A DNA stretch of 64,000 nucleotides from Rhinopithecus roxellana (GCF_007565055.1 NC_044559.1:98540759-98604758); one strand, 5' to 3'; counted from the stretch's first letter, positions 47,655 through 59,807 are shown. Translations and numbers: made by a program. Notes: generated by a model not told the origin, from the sequence alone.

Positions 47655-50600
47655 GAAATTAGAATATACAATAGAATACTTCACAGACAAGAATATAGTT
47701 ACTGCACAAAATATTAATTTTTAGGCAAGAAAGGTAGGAATCTGGAAAAACTACCAACGGGAAAATAGTTCATAATTTGAAGGAGAAAATATCTTTAGCT
47801 TTCACTTAGATGCCATGGGGAAGAGTATTTACTGAGTGGTTATATTTCTAAATTTTAATGGTGGAACTATGAAAATAATTCTCGTACTTTATCTTTGAAG
47901 TTAATTCATTACCTCAAATCTAATAGTCCCAGAGACAGAACATAATTAACGTATACTGGAAAAATGAATTCCAGTATTTGTTTAAAAAAAGTGGAAATAA
48001 AATTGGTATAGGAGGTACAGGTGTTAGATAAAATGCTTTATGAAATGTTAGTTGAATAGATATTAAACTAGGCCATTTTTTTCATCAACAGTAAACCTGA
48101 CAACTTGACAAGTATTTTAAAATGTTAAACAGTTAATATCAGCCTTGACTTTATAGGCAATTCACCTCAACAAACCACCCCACCGAACAATACTGTTTTA
48201 AAAGGAAATCGTAGCCACTATGCTTACAAGGAATAAGAACTTGAACGAAGTTTGCTATTATTATTTTAAAGTTTTCAGTAAAGGACAGTACATTTAGGAG
48301 ACTTAGAATGATCTAAGTATTGTGGAAGGAAGCTTTGCAAAGGCTCAAGAAGGCAGAAAGAGGCAAAAGGAATCTGTGTTGATGAAGGAAAAGAATCGTT
48401 AGTCAGTGTTCTGGGATCAATGGGTTGGATGAGGCAAAAGGGAAAACTGAATGTGAATTATCTGTACATGGAATCTTAAGTTGAGGAAAGGTTTTCACTT
48501 GGGTGAATTCAAAAGTAGAACAACATCTATGTGATAGCATAATCCTACAAAAAGCCATGTGAGGCCACCCCCTTACATAAAGAAAAAGTGGCCATTTGGT
48601 CATTGTTTCAGTTTCCACTTTTTCCCTGGAATCTCTGCTAACCTTAAAGTGAAAATGGAAGAAGAATCTCAGACTCAGGATTCCTTTTAGTGAATTATGT
48701 AGGAATTGGTGAAGGGGAAAACAAGGAAACCAAATGGAATTTTCTCAGTACTCCTTTGCCATGGGTCGCTGCATGGAAACAGGTGGAAAATAGCAGAATT
48801 TTACCTTATAACAGCAGGCAGTCATCCGTGTAAGAGCCGCACCCAGACTTTTGACCTGATTTTTTAGGGGATAAAAAGGGGTCTGTTTTCTGAGATCATA
48901 CATCAGATGACCTAGTTGGTTGCTATTATACTATGGTATAGCCACAAACGACACATCCTAAACATCTTTGGATTTTTTGTGAGGTCAGGTTCATGTCTCC
49001 TAAAAGCTTTAATTCCATTATGGAATTTTTAGGTCATGAAGTCTTTATGCATTAGAAAGGACTTGAAACCAATACCAGAGGTACAAACTCATTTACAAGA
49101 AATCTTGAACATGTTTTCTAACGGTAAATTATTTTCCATTACTGACAAACTCGGCTGAGTTTCCACTCAGGGTTTAAAACTTAATTTTCAACCGTCTTTA
49201 TGCCAATGGCCAATATGATTTTCCAGTGGCCCATACGTATGCATATGTACACACACAGCGGTGTTTATATGTATTTGTATAGTAATTTGCCTTTAGAACT
49301 TTAACAGGCTTTTGCAGAATAAATATTCACAGGAAAAATACCACTATGTTGTTGCTTCTCTCTATATTTTGTGGGATCATTTTAAAAGGAAACTTATCCA
49401 AAACTCACACCACTTAAATATACTAAGAGTCAAGTCAAAGACAGAAATCAATATTCAAAACCACACTTGTCAGGACGGAGTTAAAGAAAGGCCTGAAAAA
49501 GACTTAAAAGAGCTTAAAACTAAAAAAAAAAAAAAATTAATAAAAATTTGGTGAAGGCAGTTATTAAATGAGCTGGAGATTATTTTAGGATATCATTTAA
49601 GCAACTGATTACCACCCCAAATCTTATATCAAAGCAACTAACAGGGAAAAAATAGATGATCTGGAACTACACTTCCTCTTACTCTCCCTTCTAACAAGCC
49701 TGAAAATAGTCAAACATTGTCTGCAGAAGAGAAAAGGAAAGGATATGATTAATGATAAGCTGAGAACCAGCTCCTGAGCAATTGAGAGTTTGCTAAAAGT
49801 CTTCCTAAACCTCAAATCAATCTTAAACTCATTATTTTAGAAAAGACTTGTTTTTTCCTCCCAAAACACTAAAGTGGGTCTTCAGTGAACTGGATATGTC
49901 TCAGCGAAAACTGCAAGTGCTACTATTAATCTCTGTCTATTGCAGAGTTGATGAAGAGACATAAAAATTGAGAGAGTAAAAAGCAGTAAAAAATGTTGGA
50001 AACAGAGCTGCTTTTTATTTTCTTATATCCATGTATGAGTCATAATTTCAGTTTAAAACACTTTTAATGTCTAAAAATAGAGTAAACCTCAAAGAAAAAA
50101 TCTATTAGATGGTACCACAAAAGTACAAAGAACAAGCAAATCTATCACAGTAAGGATTTAAAGTGATTAGAAACACATGTTAAGACAATCATCATCAACT
50201 GATGTAAATTATAAAAATTATACTTCTAATTTTAAATTTCTACCTGCTGTCAACTCACTTCATTTTAGGCTTAGAATCTCATCTCTTTAATTTTTAAAAC
50301 ACCCTTTCAGACAACAGACCATATAGAATAGAATTTAGATGGGTCAGATGCTATAGACTGTTTATGCCAAGGAGCCAGAAAGGATCAGAATGATTATCCT
50401 CCTCCCATAAGGAAGAACACGGAGTGGGAGTTAGGAGACCTAAATCCCAGATAAAATACTGGGTCTTAAACTAGTTACTTAACGTCTCTCTGGTTCTTGT
50501 CCCTCCTAAAAATGGCTAAACAGATACTTATTCCCTTTTACTGTACAATGAATGAAGGTATAATCAAATGGCATACATTTTACTCAGAATTTTTTTTTAT

Positions 50601-50775
50601 GTATGTGTTTAACTCAGTACTTTCTTTACCTCCACCATTAGTGCTACAATTTCACACATTTATAATTTAGAAATTGTAAAAAACCTTGGGCCCCGGGCTA
50701 CAAGATTAATCCAAAGAAGTAAAGCATCAATACTTTCCATTTCAATGACTGCTACTGTATGACCAGATGACATAC

Positions 50776-51154
50776 CTTTTGCTCAGACCCACTGGACCCC
50801 TCTTCTTCATGGAGGTTAAGCCTTGGCTTGCCATCTGCTGGAGAAGTCCTACTCATCTTTTTCATACTGACAGGCACACAGGGTTTAGTGTCTTCTATTA
50901 TAAGCTTGCTGGTTTCTTCTAGAGATTTCTGATACGCTGCTAGTGGTGATGCTGGTTCTTCAACATGACCAGATCCATGTATTTTTGGTTTCAGAGTTTC
51001 CTTGGTACTCTGTTTTCCCACATCATTTTGGGATTCTGGAAAGTAAGATTTTGTCTTTGCTTCTGGAGTGATTTCTGTATGGCTTCCATTTGCTTCAAAT
51101 TTTCCAGCTTCTCCTTTGAGATATGAGGTAATGGAATCTCTACACTGGTCAGGG
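50776..51154 (-). CDS. ANK3: ANK3 exon: C-terminal regulatory domain, second part
   Basis: This 379-nt exon starts with the last base of a split Ser codon and runs 126 codons: PDQCRDSITSYLKGEAGKFE, then the Ser/Pro/Lys-rich stretch through DVGKQSTKETLKPKIHGSGH to LHEEEGSSGSEQK. The acceptor is TCTTTTGCAG|CCCTGACC and the donor is CAAAAG|GTATGT, leaving phase 0. The region has the low-complexity, phospho-site-rich composition of ankyrin regulatory tails. Differences from remembered human include Asp for Glu in LIIEDTKP and Asn for Ser in PRLNLHEEE. Because it ends in phase 0 it can join either the cassette exon at 46375 or the last coding exon at 37608. Confidence 0.96.
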
Positions 51155-51303
51155 CTGCAAAAGAAAATTTGCGAATTTACAATGGCAACATATGCCTGAA
51201 TATAGGTTTCAGAAACTAAAGTTTTAAGAATTGTGTCTTTTGACTACTTCTGAAGGCATAAAATAGAAAAGTTTGAAAAGTGTGGCCACTGGATTTAAAA
51301 TGT

Positions 51304-51600
51304 AGCTGGGTGCAGTGGCTCGTGCCTGTAATTCCAGCAGCTTGGGAGGCTGAGGCAGGCAGATCACCTGAAATCAGGAGTTTAAGACCAGCCTGGCCAA
51401 CATGGCGAAATCCCATGTCTACTAAAAATACTAAAATTAGCCAGACATGGTGACACACGCCTGTAATCCCAGCTACTCGGGGGGCTGAGGCAGGAGAATT
51501 GCTTGAACCCAGGAGGTGGAGGTTGCAGTGAGCTGAGATTGTGCCACTGCACTCCAGCCTGGGTGACAGAGTGAGACTCTATCTCGAAATAAATAAATAA
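51304..51600 (+). mobile_element. Alu element with (AAAT)n tail
   Basis: AGCTGGGTGCAGTGGCTCGT to CTCGAAATAAATAAATAAA. Confidence 0.95.
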
Positions 51601-51856
51601 AATTTAAGGGGCTCTCATGGGTGAGGTGTCAGGAGGAGCTACACAGCTTCTAGACATCCCCCATATCTCAGTTGCCAAATTGCCTAGCTATGCTCTCATC
51701 TAAATATACAAATTGCAGTTCTATAGCTACTTGAATTATATCATCTTGATGAGTGATCCTGAGAGGCTCATGGACATACCTAGAGTTCCAAGCCCACCAA
51801 TCGTAAAGGAGAAGATATTTCAGAATGCTTTTCTATCATCAGTAAAAAATAACCTG

Positions 51857-52140
51857 CTGGTCGGACTCATGGTTCTTGCCTATATTCCCAGCACTTTGGG
51901 AGGCTGAGGCAGAAGGATCCCTTGAGCCCAGGAATTTGAGTTCGGCCTGGGTGATGTGGTAAAACCATGTCTCTACCAAAAAACTACAAAAATTAGTGGG
52001 CACAGTGGTGCACGCCTGTAGTCCCAGCTACTCGGGAGGCTGAGGTGGGAGGATCACTTGAGCCTGGGAGGCAGAGGTTGCAGTGAGCAAAGATTGAGCC
52101 ACTGTACAAAAAATTGCGCTGTCTCCAAAAAAGAACAAAA
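51857..52140 (+). mobile_element. Old Alu (AluJ-like)
   Basis: Diverged head CTGGTCGGACTCATGGTTCT, then GCACTTTGGGAGGCTGAGGC, GGATCCCTTGAGCCCAGGAA, and a degraded end GCGCTGTCTCC. Confidence 0.88.
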
Positions 52141-53280
52141 CACATTCCTGTGGTCAAGACTGTGGTATTCCCCCAAGAACCCCAAATTCCAATTCTTTGT
52201 ATATGTTTTCAGTCATGAATCCTGTCGTTACTTTTCCAACTCTAATACTTTTACTTGAATCTCATTTTTCTCTCCTCTTGACCTCTGCTAATCTCACTAG
52301 TGAGGTGAGTGTTGCACACTCTTTTCTACCTACTGAGAGAACTGTTTTTCCCTTAGCTATTAAAACTCTTTCCTTTCCAATGCTTTCTTTTAAATTGACT
52401 TCTAAGTTTTCTACAAGTTTCAGTAGAGACTATTTTTCACTTTTTTTGTAGCTTGTGTATTATTTTTAGCATGTTGGCTTATTACCGCTAGAAGACAATA
52501 ACTAGTACAATGCTTTATATGTATAATATATACTTATATATCTGTGTGTATTCTTTTAAATCAGATTCTGATTATCTGAACATACTTATTTTTAAAAGAC
52601 ATCTATAGCACACTCTATTCTTTATGTGTAAGGATAAATAATCCAAGCATACTGTGAAGGTCTTGTAACATACAGCTTTATTTGACTTTGGTTTAATTTT
52701 CTACTCCCCAGTCCACATTGCTTACGTATGTTCTCCTACCCTACATATTCTGAAAACAGGAGCAAAGTCACTGGCATTTTCCTCCTTTTGTGGAACCAGG
52801 GGATTCACTAGTGTTTTTTTCTATATAACTCACTGGCAGAGCCTACATAAAACAAGGAATTTCAGCTGGTTTAATAATAATGAACACCTTTCCTATTTTT
52901 ATTCCCTGATATGTAACTATAAATTGTGTGGCTATATCTGAACATCAAAATAAGTACTATTTGTCATCTTCTTTGCAATTGTCTCTTTTGTAGGCTGTAG
53001 AGAGAATTAATTTTTCAAAAGTAGTTTTGTAACTCCCTCTTTGGGAATTTTTACTGAGCAAGAAGCTTATTAATGACATAAAAATATAAAATATGGTTAT
53101 GAAATAATGTAAGTAATGATTTGAGTCCAACTTGTGTCCAACTTAAGTTTATCACTAGCTGTCACTGAAGTAAAATATGTTTTAGTCTAATGTGTATGTA
53201 AATAAAAATAATGCCTAGTGCTACTGAGAAATTACTATTTGTGTCAGTCATTTGGTAGACATACATCCTCTCTCTTTCTT

Positions 53281-53528
53281 TTTTTTGAGAAGCTCCGCCT
53301 CCCGGGTTCACGCCATTCTCCTGCCTCAGCCTCCCGAGTAGCTGGGACTACATGCGCCGGCCACGTCGCCCGGCTAGTTTTTTGTATTTTTTTTTTTTTT
53401 TTTTTTTTTAGTAGAGACGGGGTTTCAACGTGTTAGCCAGGATGGTCTCGATCTCCTGACCTCGTGATCCGCCCGTCTCGGCCTCCCAAAGTGCTGGGAT
53501 TACAGGCTTGAGCCACCGCGCCTGGCCC
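53281..53528 (-). mobile_element. Young AluY, antisense, with internal deletion
   Basis: TTTTTTGAG is joined directly to AAGCTCCGCCTCCCGGG, removing about 60 nt of the right monomer. It ends GCTTGAGCCACCGCGCCTGGCC (read in short parts). A 16-nt perfect duplication, CATCCTCTCTCTTTCT, flanks it. A T run of 22 at 53389-53410 lies in the middle linker. Confidence 0.93.
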
Positions 53529-53559
53529 ATCCTCTCTCTTTCTATATATAAATCTTTTT

Positions 53560-53705
53560 AAGGAAGGTAGTAGTATTCTTATATTTAAAGATAATTAGAG
53601 TGACATTCTTAGAGCTTAGACATTCATCCCAAATCACAAAGTACATTCCTAATGGTGGTGGGATTTGAACCTATGTCTCAGATTCTAGACTCTCACCTTT
53701 CTAGA
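53560..53705 (-). mobile_element. MIR SINE fragment, antisense
   Basis: CATCCCAAATCACAAAGTAC and GTGGTGGGATTTGAACCTAT match the reverse-complement MIR head. Confidence 0.65.
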
Positions 53706-54114
53706 GCAAGGCCAGTATAAGAATTAACCAGATTCATGACCAGGAAATTATTCTGAGTAAAGACAAATATTCATCGTGGCAATATTATTTGGTATAAACA
53801 ACTGTGTATCTTTCAAATTATGAAAAACAGAACTTGTGGAAAAATAGAAGGATATGTAAAATCAGTTTTTCCTAGTATGGTAGGAGAATGGATGGCTTTT
53901 CTTTTTGCTTCTCTGTACTTTTTACTTTAAGACATTTAAGAAATCATGCATAGAAGAAAATCCACCAAAATGTTATTGGTAGATGATGTGGTGTATTGAT
54001 TTGTTTAATCTGCATTTTAAGTTTTAATAATGAGCATATTTATGTTTGCAGTTAGGAAAAAAACAGTAATGTTTATATTTCTCAACAACATGGACTTTCA
54101 TTCATTATTATTCT

Positions 54115-54357
54115 TATTTTTTTGAGACAGAGTCTCACTCTGTTGCCCAGGCTGGAGCGCAGTGTTGTGATCTCTACTCACTGCAACCTCCACCTCGTGA
54201 CTTCAAGCAATTCTCTTGCCTCAGCCTCCTGAGTAGCTGGGATTACAGGTGCGTGCCACCACACACGCTAATTTTTGTATTTTTAGTAGAGATGAGGTTT
54301 CACCATGTTGGCCAGGCTGGTCTCGAACTCCTGACCTCAGGTGATCTGCCCACCTCA
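54115..54357 (-). mobile_element. Alu, antisense, 5'-truncated
   Basis: TTTTTTTGAGACAGAGTCTC to GGTGATCTGCCCACCTC. The outer about 40 nt of the Alu head are missing, and TTCATTATTATT/CTCATTATTTTA flank it. Confidence 0.92.
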
Positions 54358-54698
54358 TTATTTTAAATGAACAAGAATTACTGGCTATATGAAAAGAATC
54401 ATACAAGTAACAAAGTAGAAAATAATAGTATTCTAAAGTAAAGATGACATATAAATCTTGGGCATGTATGTAATTTTTCTTGCATTTTATTTCAGCCTCT
54501 CACTAGTTTTGAGAATTAAATTTAAATTTAAATTCACTTTCCTTTCCAGATTAGCATAATGAACTGGTCTTTAAAGCAGGTTTTATCCCAGAACTAGAAT
54601 GGTAATTTAGAAGAAGTCACTGCTAAAAAGCATGTATTTAAGATAAATTATTAACAAGTAACCTGTGTTTCACTTTCCTTTTTTTGAAACAGCCATAC

Positions 54699-55365
54699 CT
54701 GTCATCCAGTCGATCTAGTAACCCACCAGTTACTCTTCGAGCTTGAGCGGGAGCCTCTAGGTTTCCACTTGATGTCTCATTCTGCCAACCTGTAATTGAA
54801 GACATTTCCAGTTCTGCTTGCTGAACACGCTTAAGAATAGCCTGTACTTTTTCTTCTGTCATCTCCTCAGACTCTACTCCTTCTTCAAGTTGAATGTCCT
54901 CAAATAGAGATTTGAGTTTCTCTTCCGTCATCTCCTCATCAGGACCAGATTTTCCTTTCTCCTGCTGTTCAGAGCTTACTCCTAGTTTTCTAGGCTCTGC
55001 TGGTTTAACATCTTTTGGGGACCCAGCCAAATTTCCAAGGTATTGAGGATACTCACTCAGACATACATTCTCCAACTGGCTCTCATCTACATCCACTGCT
55101 TCAGGCATTTCTGTTAAAGGCACTGAGTCTTCCAGTTTGCTGTCTTCTAAGGAAGTGTCTTCTGCAGTTACGACTGGAGGTCCATCTGCGGAATGCTCTA
55201 TGTTCCCCTGGGAAGGCACTAGCCCATCACTCAGTCTACTGGGGGTTCTAAGGGGAGATTCTATGCTAGAGATATCACTAAAATAATCATCTTGCTGGAA
55301 AGGGGTAGGTGGTGTGTAGTGCAACCCTGTGGGGGTTTCCAGTTCCACTTGAAGGGAAGGATAAC
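54699..55365 (-). CDS. ANK3: ANK3 exon: C-terminal regulatory domain, contains exitron
   Basis: This 667-nt exon encodes about 222 residues of the acidic, Ser/Thr/Pro-rich, probably disordered regulatory tail: YPSLQVELETPTGLHYTPPT, then PFQQDDYFSDISSIESPLRT, down to RRVTGGLLDRLDD. The acceptor is CTTCCATAG|GTTATCC and the donor is GACAG|GTATGG. In the middle lies a segment of 89 residues containing two similar repeats, EEMTEEKLKSLFEDIQLEEG and EEMTEEKVQAILKRVQQAEL, with predicted helical or coiled character. That segment can be removed in frame by internal splice sites (see 54790-55056). A few residues differ from my memory of human, such as Thr for Ala in AEDTSLED and Ala for Ser in NLEAPAQ. 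The start coordinate is the splice acceptor; the Met at 55348 is not a translation start. Confidence 0.96.
54790..55056 (-). other. ANK3: Exitron inside the ANK3 regulatory exon
   Basis: Within the 667-nt exon, the minus strand reads TGTCTGA|GTGAGTATCC at 55056 and CAATTACAG|GTTGGCAG at 54790. Removing the 267 nt between them joins A to GT, restoring Ser, and gives NVCLS-WQNETSS, which is the sequence I remember for shorter human ANK3 isoforms. Retaining it gives the long form with EYPQYLGNLAGS. The segment is a multiple of three and open throughout, so both forms are productive. Confidence 0.85.
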
Positions 55366-58300
55366 CTATGGAAGACAGTACATTTGGACTGACTGGAATG
55401 AATTAGAATACATCAAACAAAAACACATGGAATGACTAAAATTATATCAGGCATGAAAATGTATGATGAATTACAGATTAATGTCGATAAATTTATCGGT
55501 TTAGTTCAATTAAATGTAACACAATGAAATAAAAAGCCTAGTGCAAACTCCAATAAAATAGAATACTAATTAAGCTATCATTTGTTTCTGTTTTAGAAAT
55601 TATGATACAATAAGTAAATATGCACACTAATCCAGAGTATGCAGACTAATCCAATATAAAGTTAGTGGTCATTATATGAGATACTTATTATCATCTTTCT
55701 ATATTTAGCATGCAAAGTTCATACTGTGGTGGACTGAATACAGCAAGCCACAAGAAACCAATTTTTGTAATTAATTATCTGCAACTTATTTTAAGAACTG
55801 TACACATGAGCAATGCAACCTAGTTCTTCTTTCACATGAAATTATAGCACAGAAAAATGGATTTAATCTTTGGAAAGAAATGATTATTAGATTTTAGAGC
55901 AGTGTCACTGGGAAAAAAATTTTAAAAGATGTTAAGAAAAGGATTGAAAACACAGACCAAGTTTAAAAGACTCCATGTAGTTCTAGGGTGTTGTACAAAA
56001 ACAGGTATGACCAAGATGAAAGGGTTGTGGAGTACATGACGGTCTTGGTGAAGTTGGTGGTAGGGTCCACTCAGAACCACGAATCAAATAAAGAGAAATG
56101 ATACACAACAGAGATAGCAGGAAAACCATTTGCAAGGAGCACTCTGAATATTCACGACAATGCTATGAAACACAGAGTTGATTAAGCAGCCTACGCAAAA
56201 GGGGAGAGGGGAGCTAATCCCTTGTTTTAAACACTGCTGCATGGACTATGGAAGCATTTTTCTGCCTTTGCAGAGAGAAAAGTCAACAATGGTCTGGTCA
56301 TGGTGAGGAAAGGAAGTTTCGTAAAAGTTCAACGAAGAGGAGAGACAGGAAAAAAGCAACCAAGCACAGTTTCTGAATTGTTGGTCTACAAAATGAAAGT
56401 CTAATTTTTCCATCAGTCCAAGGTAAATACCGACTTAGCTGCTGTTGTAAACTCAAATTGCTATAGGTAAGTGAACATTTTTCAGTTATGGTCATCTATA
56501 AACCAGATGCTTGTTGAACAGCTGGCTAAGACTAGCTGAGGTTTATAATCTGCCTTAGTGAAATTACTTCATATACATGTTTCTAAATTTCCCTAAGAAA
56601 TTTTGAACAAGGAATTTAAAAATATTAAGATATAGCAACAAAAAGCCCTTTCATTTTTGACTATATTTTAAGGATATTCCAATTTTAAAATGTTCAAATT
56701 AAATAAAGCTTTCAACACTACTTCTGTTGTGTTCTGATGATCATTTTTATTACAGTTACTTAAAAAATATTTTTCCCAATAAAGAATATAAGAAGCTTGT
56801 ATAAACTATAACTTATCAATAATTTAAAATTTGATAAGAGGATCTATATTATCTAGTGCAAAAAGCATGTGGTTACTAATATATGGCCTTGCATGTAAGA
56901 CAAGGCCTCAAAGGGAGCATTTTTCCAAGGTGCTATGGTCTTTATAAACTTAAAAAGAACCACTTTTTACTTCATTACCTATTGTGTTTGTTACATGGAT
57001 AACAAGTATGCTTTAAATCTTTTGTTGACTTAAACTTTTTTTTTTTTTTTAAGAGACAGACTGTGCTCAGCCAGACTTAAACTTTTTAATAAGCAGAAAC
57101 TTTCTAAGATTTTTGAGATATTTTTCCACAAAATATATGCAGAATTCGAAGTTAATTAGAAGTTAGTGACTCTTGTTAGTCTAACTTTGCCAGTTTAAAA
57201 ATGGAATAGTAGAAAAATATCCTTAGCTCCTATTCCTGCCTCCATACCATCATCAAATTTTCTACTCAAAATTCATTATAGAGGCTAGGTGGGGTGGCTT
57301 ATGCCTGTAATTCCAGCACTTTGAGAGGCAGAGGCGGGTGGACCACTTGAGGTCATGAGTTCGAGACCAGCCTGGCAAACATGGTGACACCTCATCTCTA
57401 CTAAAAATACAAAAAATTAGCCCGGCATGGTGGCGCATGCCTGTAATCCCAGCTACTCAGGAGGCTGAGACAGGAGAATGGCTTGAAGCCAGGAGGCAGA
57501 GGTTGCAGTGAGCTGAGATCGTGCCATTGCACTCCAGCCTAAGAGATAGATAGAGCGAGACTTCGTCTCAAAAACAAAATAAAAATTCCTTGTAGGAATA
57601 AATTTTCATTTGTGAACGTAAGACGGGACTATTTTGAAAAATATAGGAAGCTATTTATCATGTTTTTCTTAATATTTCGGTGAAAAAAGCACCAATTTAC
57701 ATAATGAGGAAAAAAATGACAAGATTTTTATATAAATAAAGCTAATGTGAAAGAGGAATTATTATTAGTAACATCTATGCCGATTGAATTAGAAATTGCA
57801 CTGCCTTTGAGATCAAGTAGTTTTTCCAAAGAATAAATGGCAGCATATTCATGAAGTTAAAATAACAATGCTAAATAACTAAAGCACTTACTTGAATGAT
57901 ACATTAAATTTTTTCAGTGCACATTTAAATACTTGGTGCCACAACAGTAAATTGCCATTTTACCTTACAATTTGTACACTATATGCTTACACTTTACTCA
58001 ATACCTTGCTTATCTGATAAAAATGGCTCATCATTTGTTTTACCTATATATGAATAAAAGAGGTAACTAGTTTGGGGGTTAAAAATTAAAAGTGACAAAA
58101 GATATTTAACTTTTGAAATATTAGAAATACCAACTCTTTCAGATACCTTAGGTGTTCATACTTCATGATTTCTATTGTATATAAACAGAGGTATTTACGA
58201 AGTTTGCTCTGATATCAGAGTGTTTATTTGCAGACTCTGGCAGAGAAAATGCTGTGAAAATGAGAAACTAAGTCAAGCAAATCACAGTTTAGTTGCTTTT

Positions 58301-58376
58301 AAGTGACTGCCTTGTCTGACTGCACTTTCAAATTTTATCAAATTATTAAATAAATATGAACACTAAATTCAATTAC
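55366..58376 (-). other. ANK3: ANK3 intron between death domain and regulatory exon
   Basis: A 3.0-kb intron (GTAATT to CCATAG) with one Alu. The remainder is AT-rich; a T run with a short AAGAGACAGACTGTGCTCAGCC piece at 57036-57077 may be a tiny Alu-derived scrap. Confidence 0.65.
57282..57585 (+). mobile_element. Alu element
   Basis: GGCTAGGTGGGGTGGCTTAT to CTCAAAAACAAAATAAAAAT. Confidence 0.95.
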
Positions 58377-58520
58377 CATCAACAGGGTCATGGAAAACAT
58401 TGTTCTCATCTGCAAAACTTCTGGTGCCTGAAATATTTCCATAATCAAATATTGGTCCTTCTAGCAGTGTCACTATATCTATTCGATTAATTTTTGTCAA
58501 GACCGAAGTTAAGGCATCAG
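58377..58520 (-). CDS. ANK3: ANK3 exon: end of death domain
   Basis: This 144-nt exon (48 codons) encodes the last death-domain helices (TDALTSVLTKINRIDIVTLL) and the linker FDYGNISGTRSFADENNVFH. A good pyrimidine tract (TTTTTTTTCTCCTTTTCAG) precedes it and the donor is GATG|GTAATT. It is phase 1 at both ends. The downstream residues DPVDGYPSLQ are split over the junction with the next exon at 55365. The sequence agrees with remembered human ANK3 throughout. Confidence 0.97.
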
Positions 58521-59413
58521 CTGAAAAGGAGAAAAAAAAGGTTGAAAACTCAATTAAATTATGTTCTTTCAGTCAGCACAGTATCTACACAAAGGCATGG
58601 CTTTTGCAGCCCTGTTGACATTTTAGCTCCTTCTTACTCCATCTCTGCAATCTCCCTATCCAGAGGACTCAGAATGCTCACTGCTACAGGGAAGGTGTCA
58701 GAGACTCAATCACTTTGTAAAGCTGTGTTCCACTGGAACAGTGCCTTAAAATAGCTAGATTCCTTTTGGTTATAAGGGGATCTAATAAAGCTAAAGTTTC
58801 CTTTCCTCTTAGAATGCCAAAATAGGTCACCCTCATATTTGGTACTTAGCATTTTAATGACTTTCTGAGGTCAAGTTGACACAGGCAAACCCGCAATAAT
58901 TTATTCCACATTGTTGTGGGTTGGCACTTGCCAAAATATAGGACTACCACCCAATCCCACCAGCCAGCAAAACCAAACCCAACAACAGTAGAGCCAATCA
59001 AGCTGAGTAAAACTATTTGCTCCCCTAATATGACCCTATTGTCCCTCTCTGCACATCGGCCTCCAACCATAGTGGTAACTTCAGAGTGTTTCTGATCACT
59101 GTGTCCCATGATTTAACAACTAAAATTATTTTTTGCACTTTTAATGGTCACAGAGAGAATGACAGGTCAAATGCGAAAAATTCCCTGCTACTTGCTTTCC
59201 AAAAAACTTCTGAGGAATAGAAGTTTAGACTGTTAACACTAAATTAAACAAGTATAACATCAAAAGACTTGCTATTACCTCATGATCACTTATTTTTCTA
59301 TATTAAAGATTACAGAAAATTAGAATAATACTTGAATGAACCTAACAGTTGGCTTATCTAAAATATTACATTTATGCAGTTTTGAAAGTTAAAATAATAT
59401 AATTTCGGCATAC
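58521..59413 (-). other. ANK3: ANK3 short intron within death domain
   Basis: An 893-nt intron (GTATGC to TTTTCAG) without recognised repeats. Confidence 0.75.
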
Positions 59414-59545
59414 TTGTGGCATTTTTTCCGTCTCTGGTAACCCATTTTTTTAATAACATGAAGCTTTGAGAAATTAAAGAATTTGGGTTTTCCACACGTA
59501 TTTGATTGATTTCATCCACTGAAAAATTCAGTTCCCTTGCCAGTT
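59414..59545 (-). CDS. ANK3: ANK3 exon: death domain core
   Basis: This 132-nt exon (44 codons) continues the death domain with ELARELNFSVDEINQIRVEN and then the SLISQSFMLLKKWVTRDGKN segment. The acceptor is a pyrimidine tract ending TTTTCTACAG and the donor is ACAA|GTATGC. Both boundaries fall after the first base of a codon, so the exon is symmetric and could be skipped without a frameshift, though at the cost of the domain core. Ankyrin death domains pack as a six-helix bundle; in ankyrins the partner is not well defined. The Trp in LLKKWVTRDG is the expected core residue. No break is visible. Confidence 0.97.
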
Positions 59546-59807
59546 CTGTAGAAAAGAAAGAGAGTTACTAAGATTGCATATTCTACTTTTATCACACGTT
59601 TCATAAAAGTAATTCTCAATTGCCACAAAAAGAAAAGGGAATTTTATAGTCAAGCTCAAGTACAGCCTCAGACATTAATTTTTATATACTTGGTTTCATA
59701 GCAAAGTAGTGACCATACGCAGGCTGTGACTTAACTCTCCTTAGGTAATGACTTATAATCAGATTTTTTTTTTTTTAAAGACCATCTTATAAAGATTTTT
59801 AGACTTA

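Larger units (their letters stand above)
46376..50775 (-). other. ANK3: ANK3 intron upstream of the cassette exons
   Basis: A 4.4-kb intron (GTATGT to TTATCAG) carrying two Alus in the same orientation and a MIR-like piece at about 50430-50500. The rest (47660-50400) is AT-rich and unannotated. Confidence 0.65.
51155..54698 (-). other. ANK3: ANK3 intron between regulatory exons
   Basis: A 3.5-kb intron (GTATGG to TTTGCAG) holding four Alus (two plus, two minus) and a MIR. The segment 52150-53210 is AT-rich with nothing recognised. Confidence 0.65.

Noticed and set aside
55015..55251. Plus-strand frame of 78 codons
   Set aside because: Shadow of the ANK3 regulatory exon on the opposite strand.
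55348..55348. Met codon as a translation start for a separate 236-residue protein
   Set aside because: The open frame continues upstream to the splice acceptor at 55365 and joins the death-domain exons in phase; the Met is internal to ankyrin-G.
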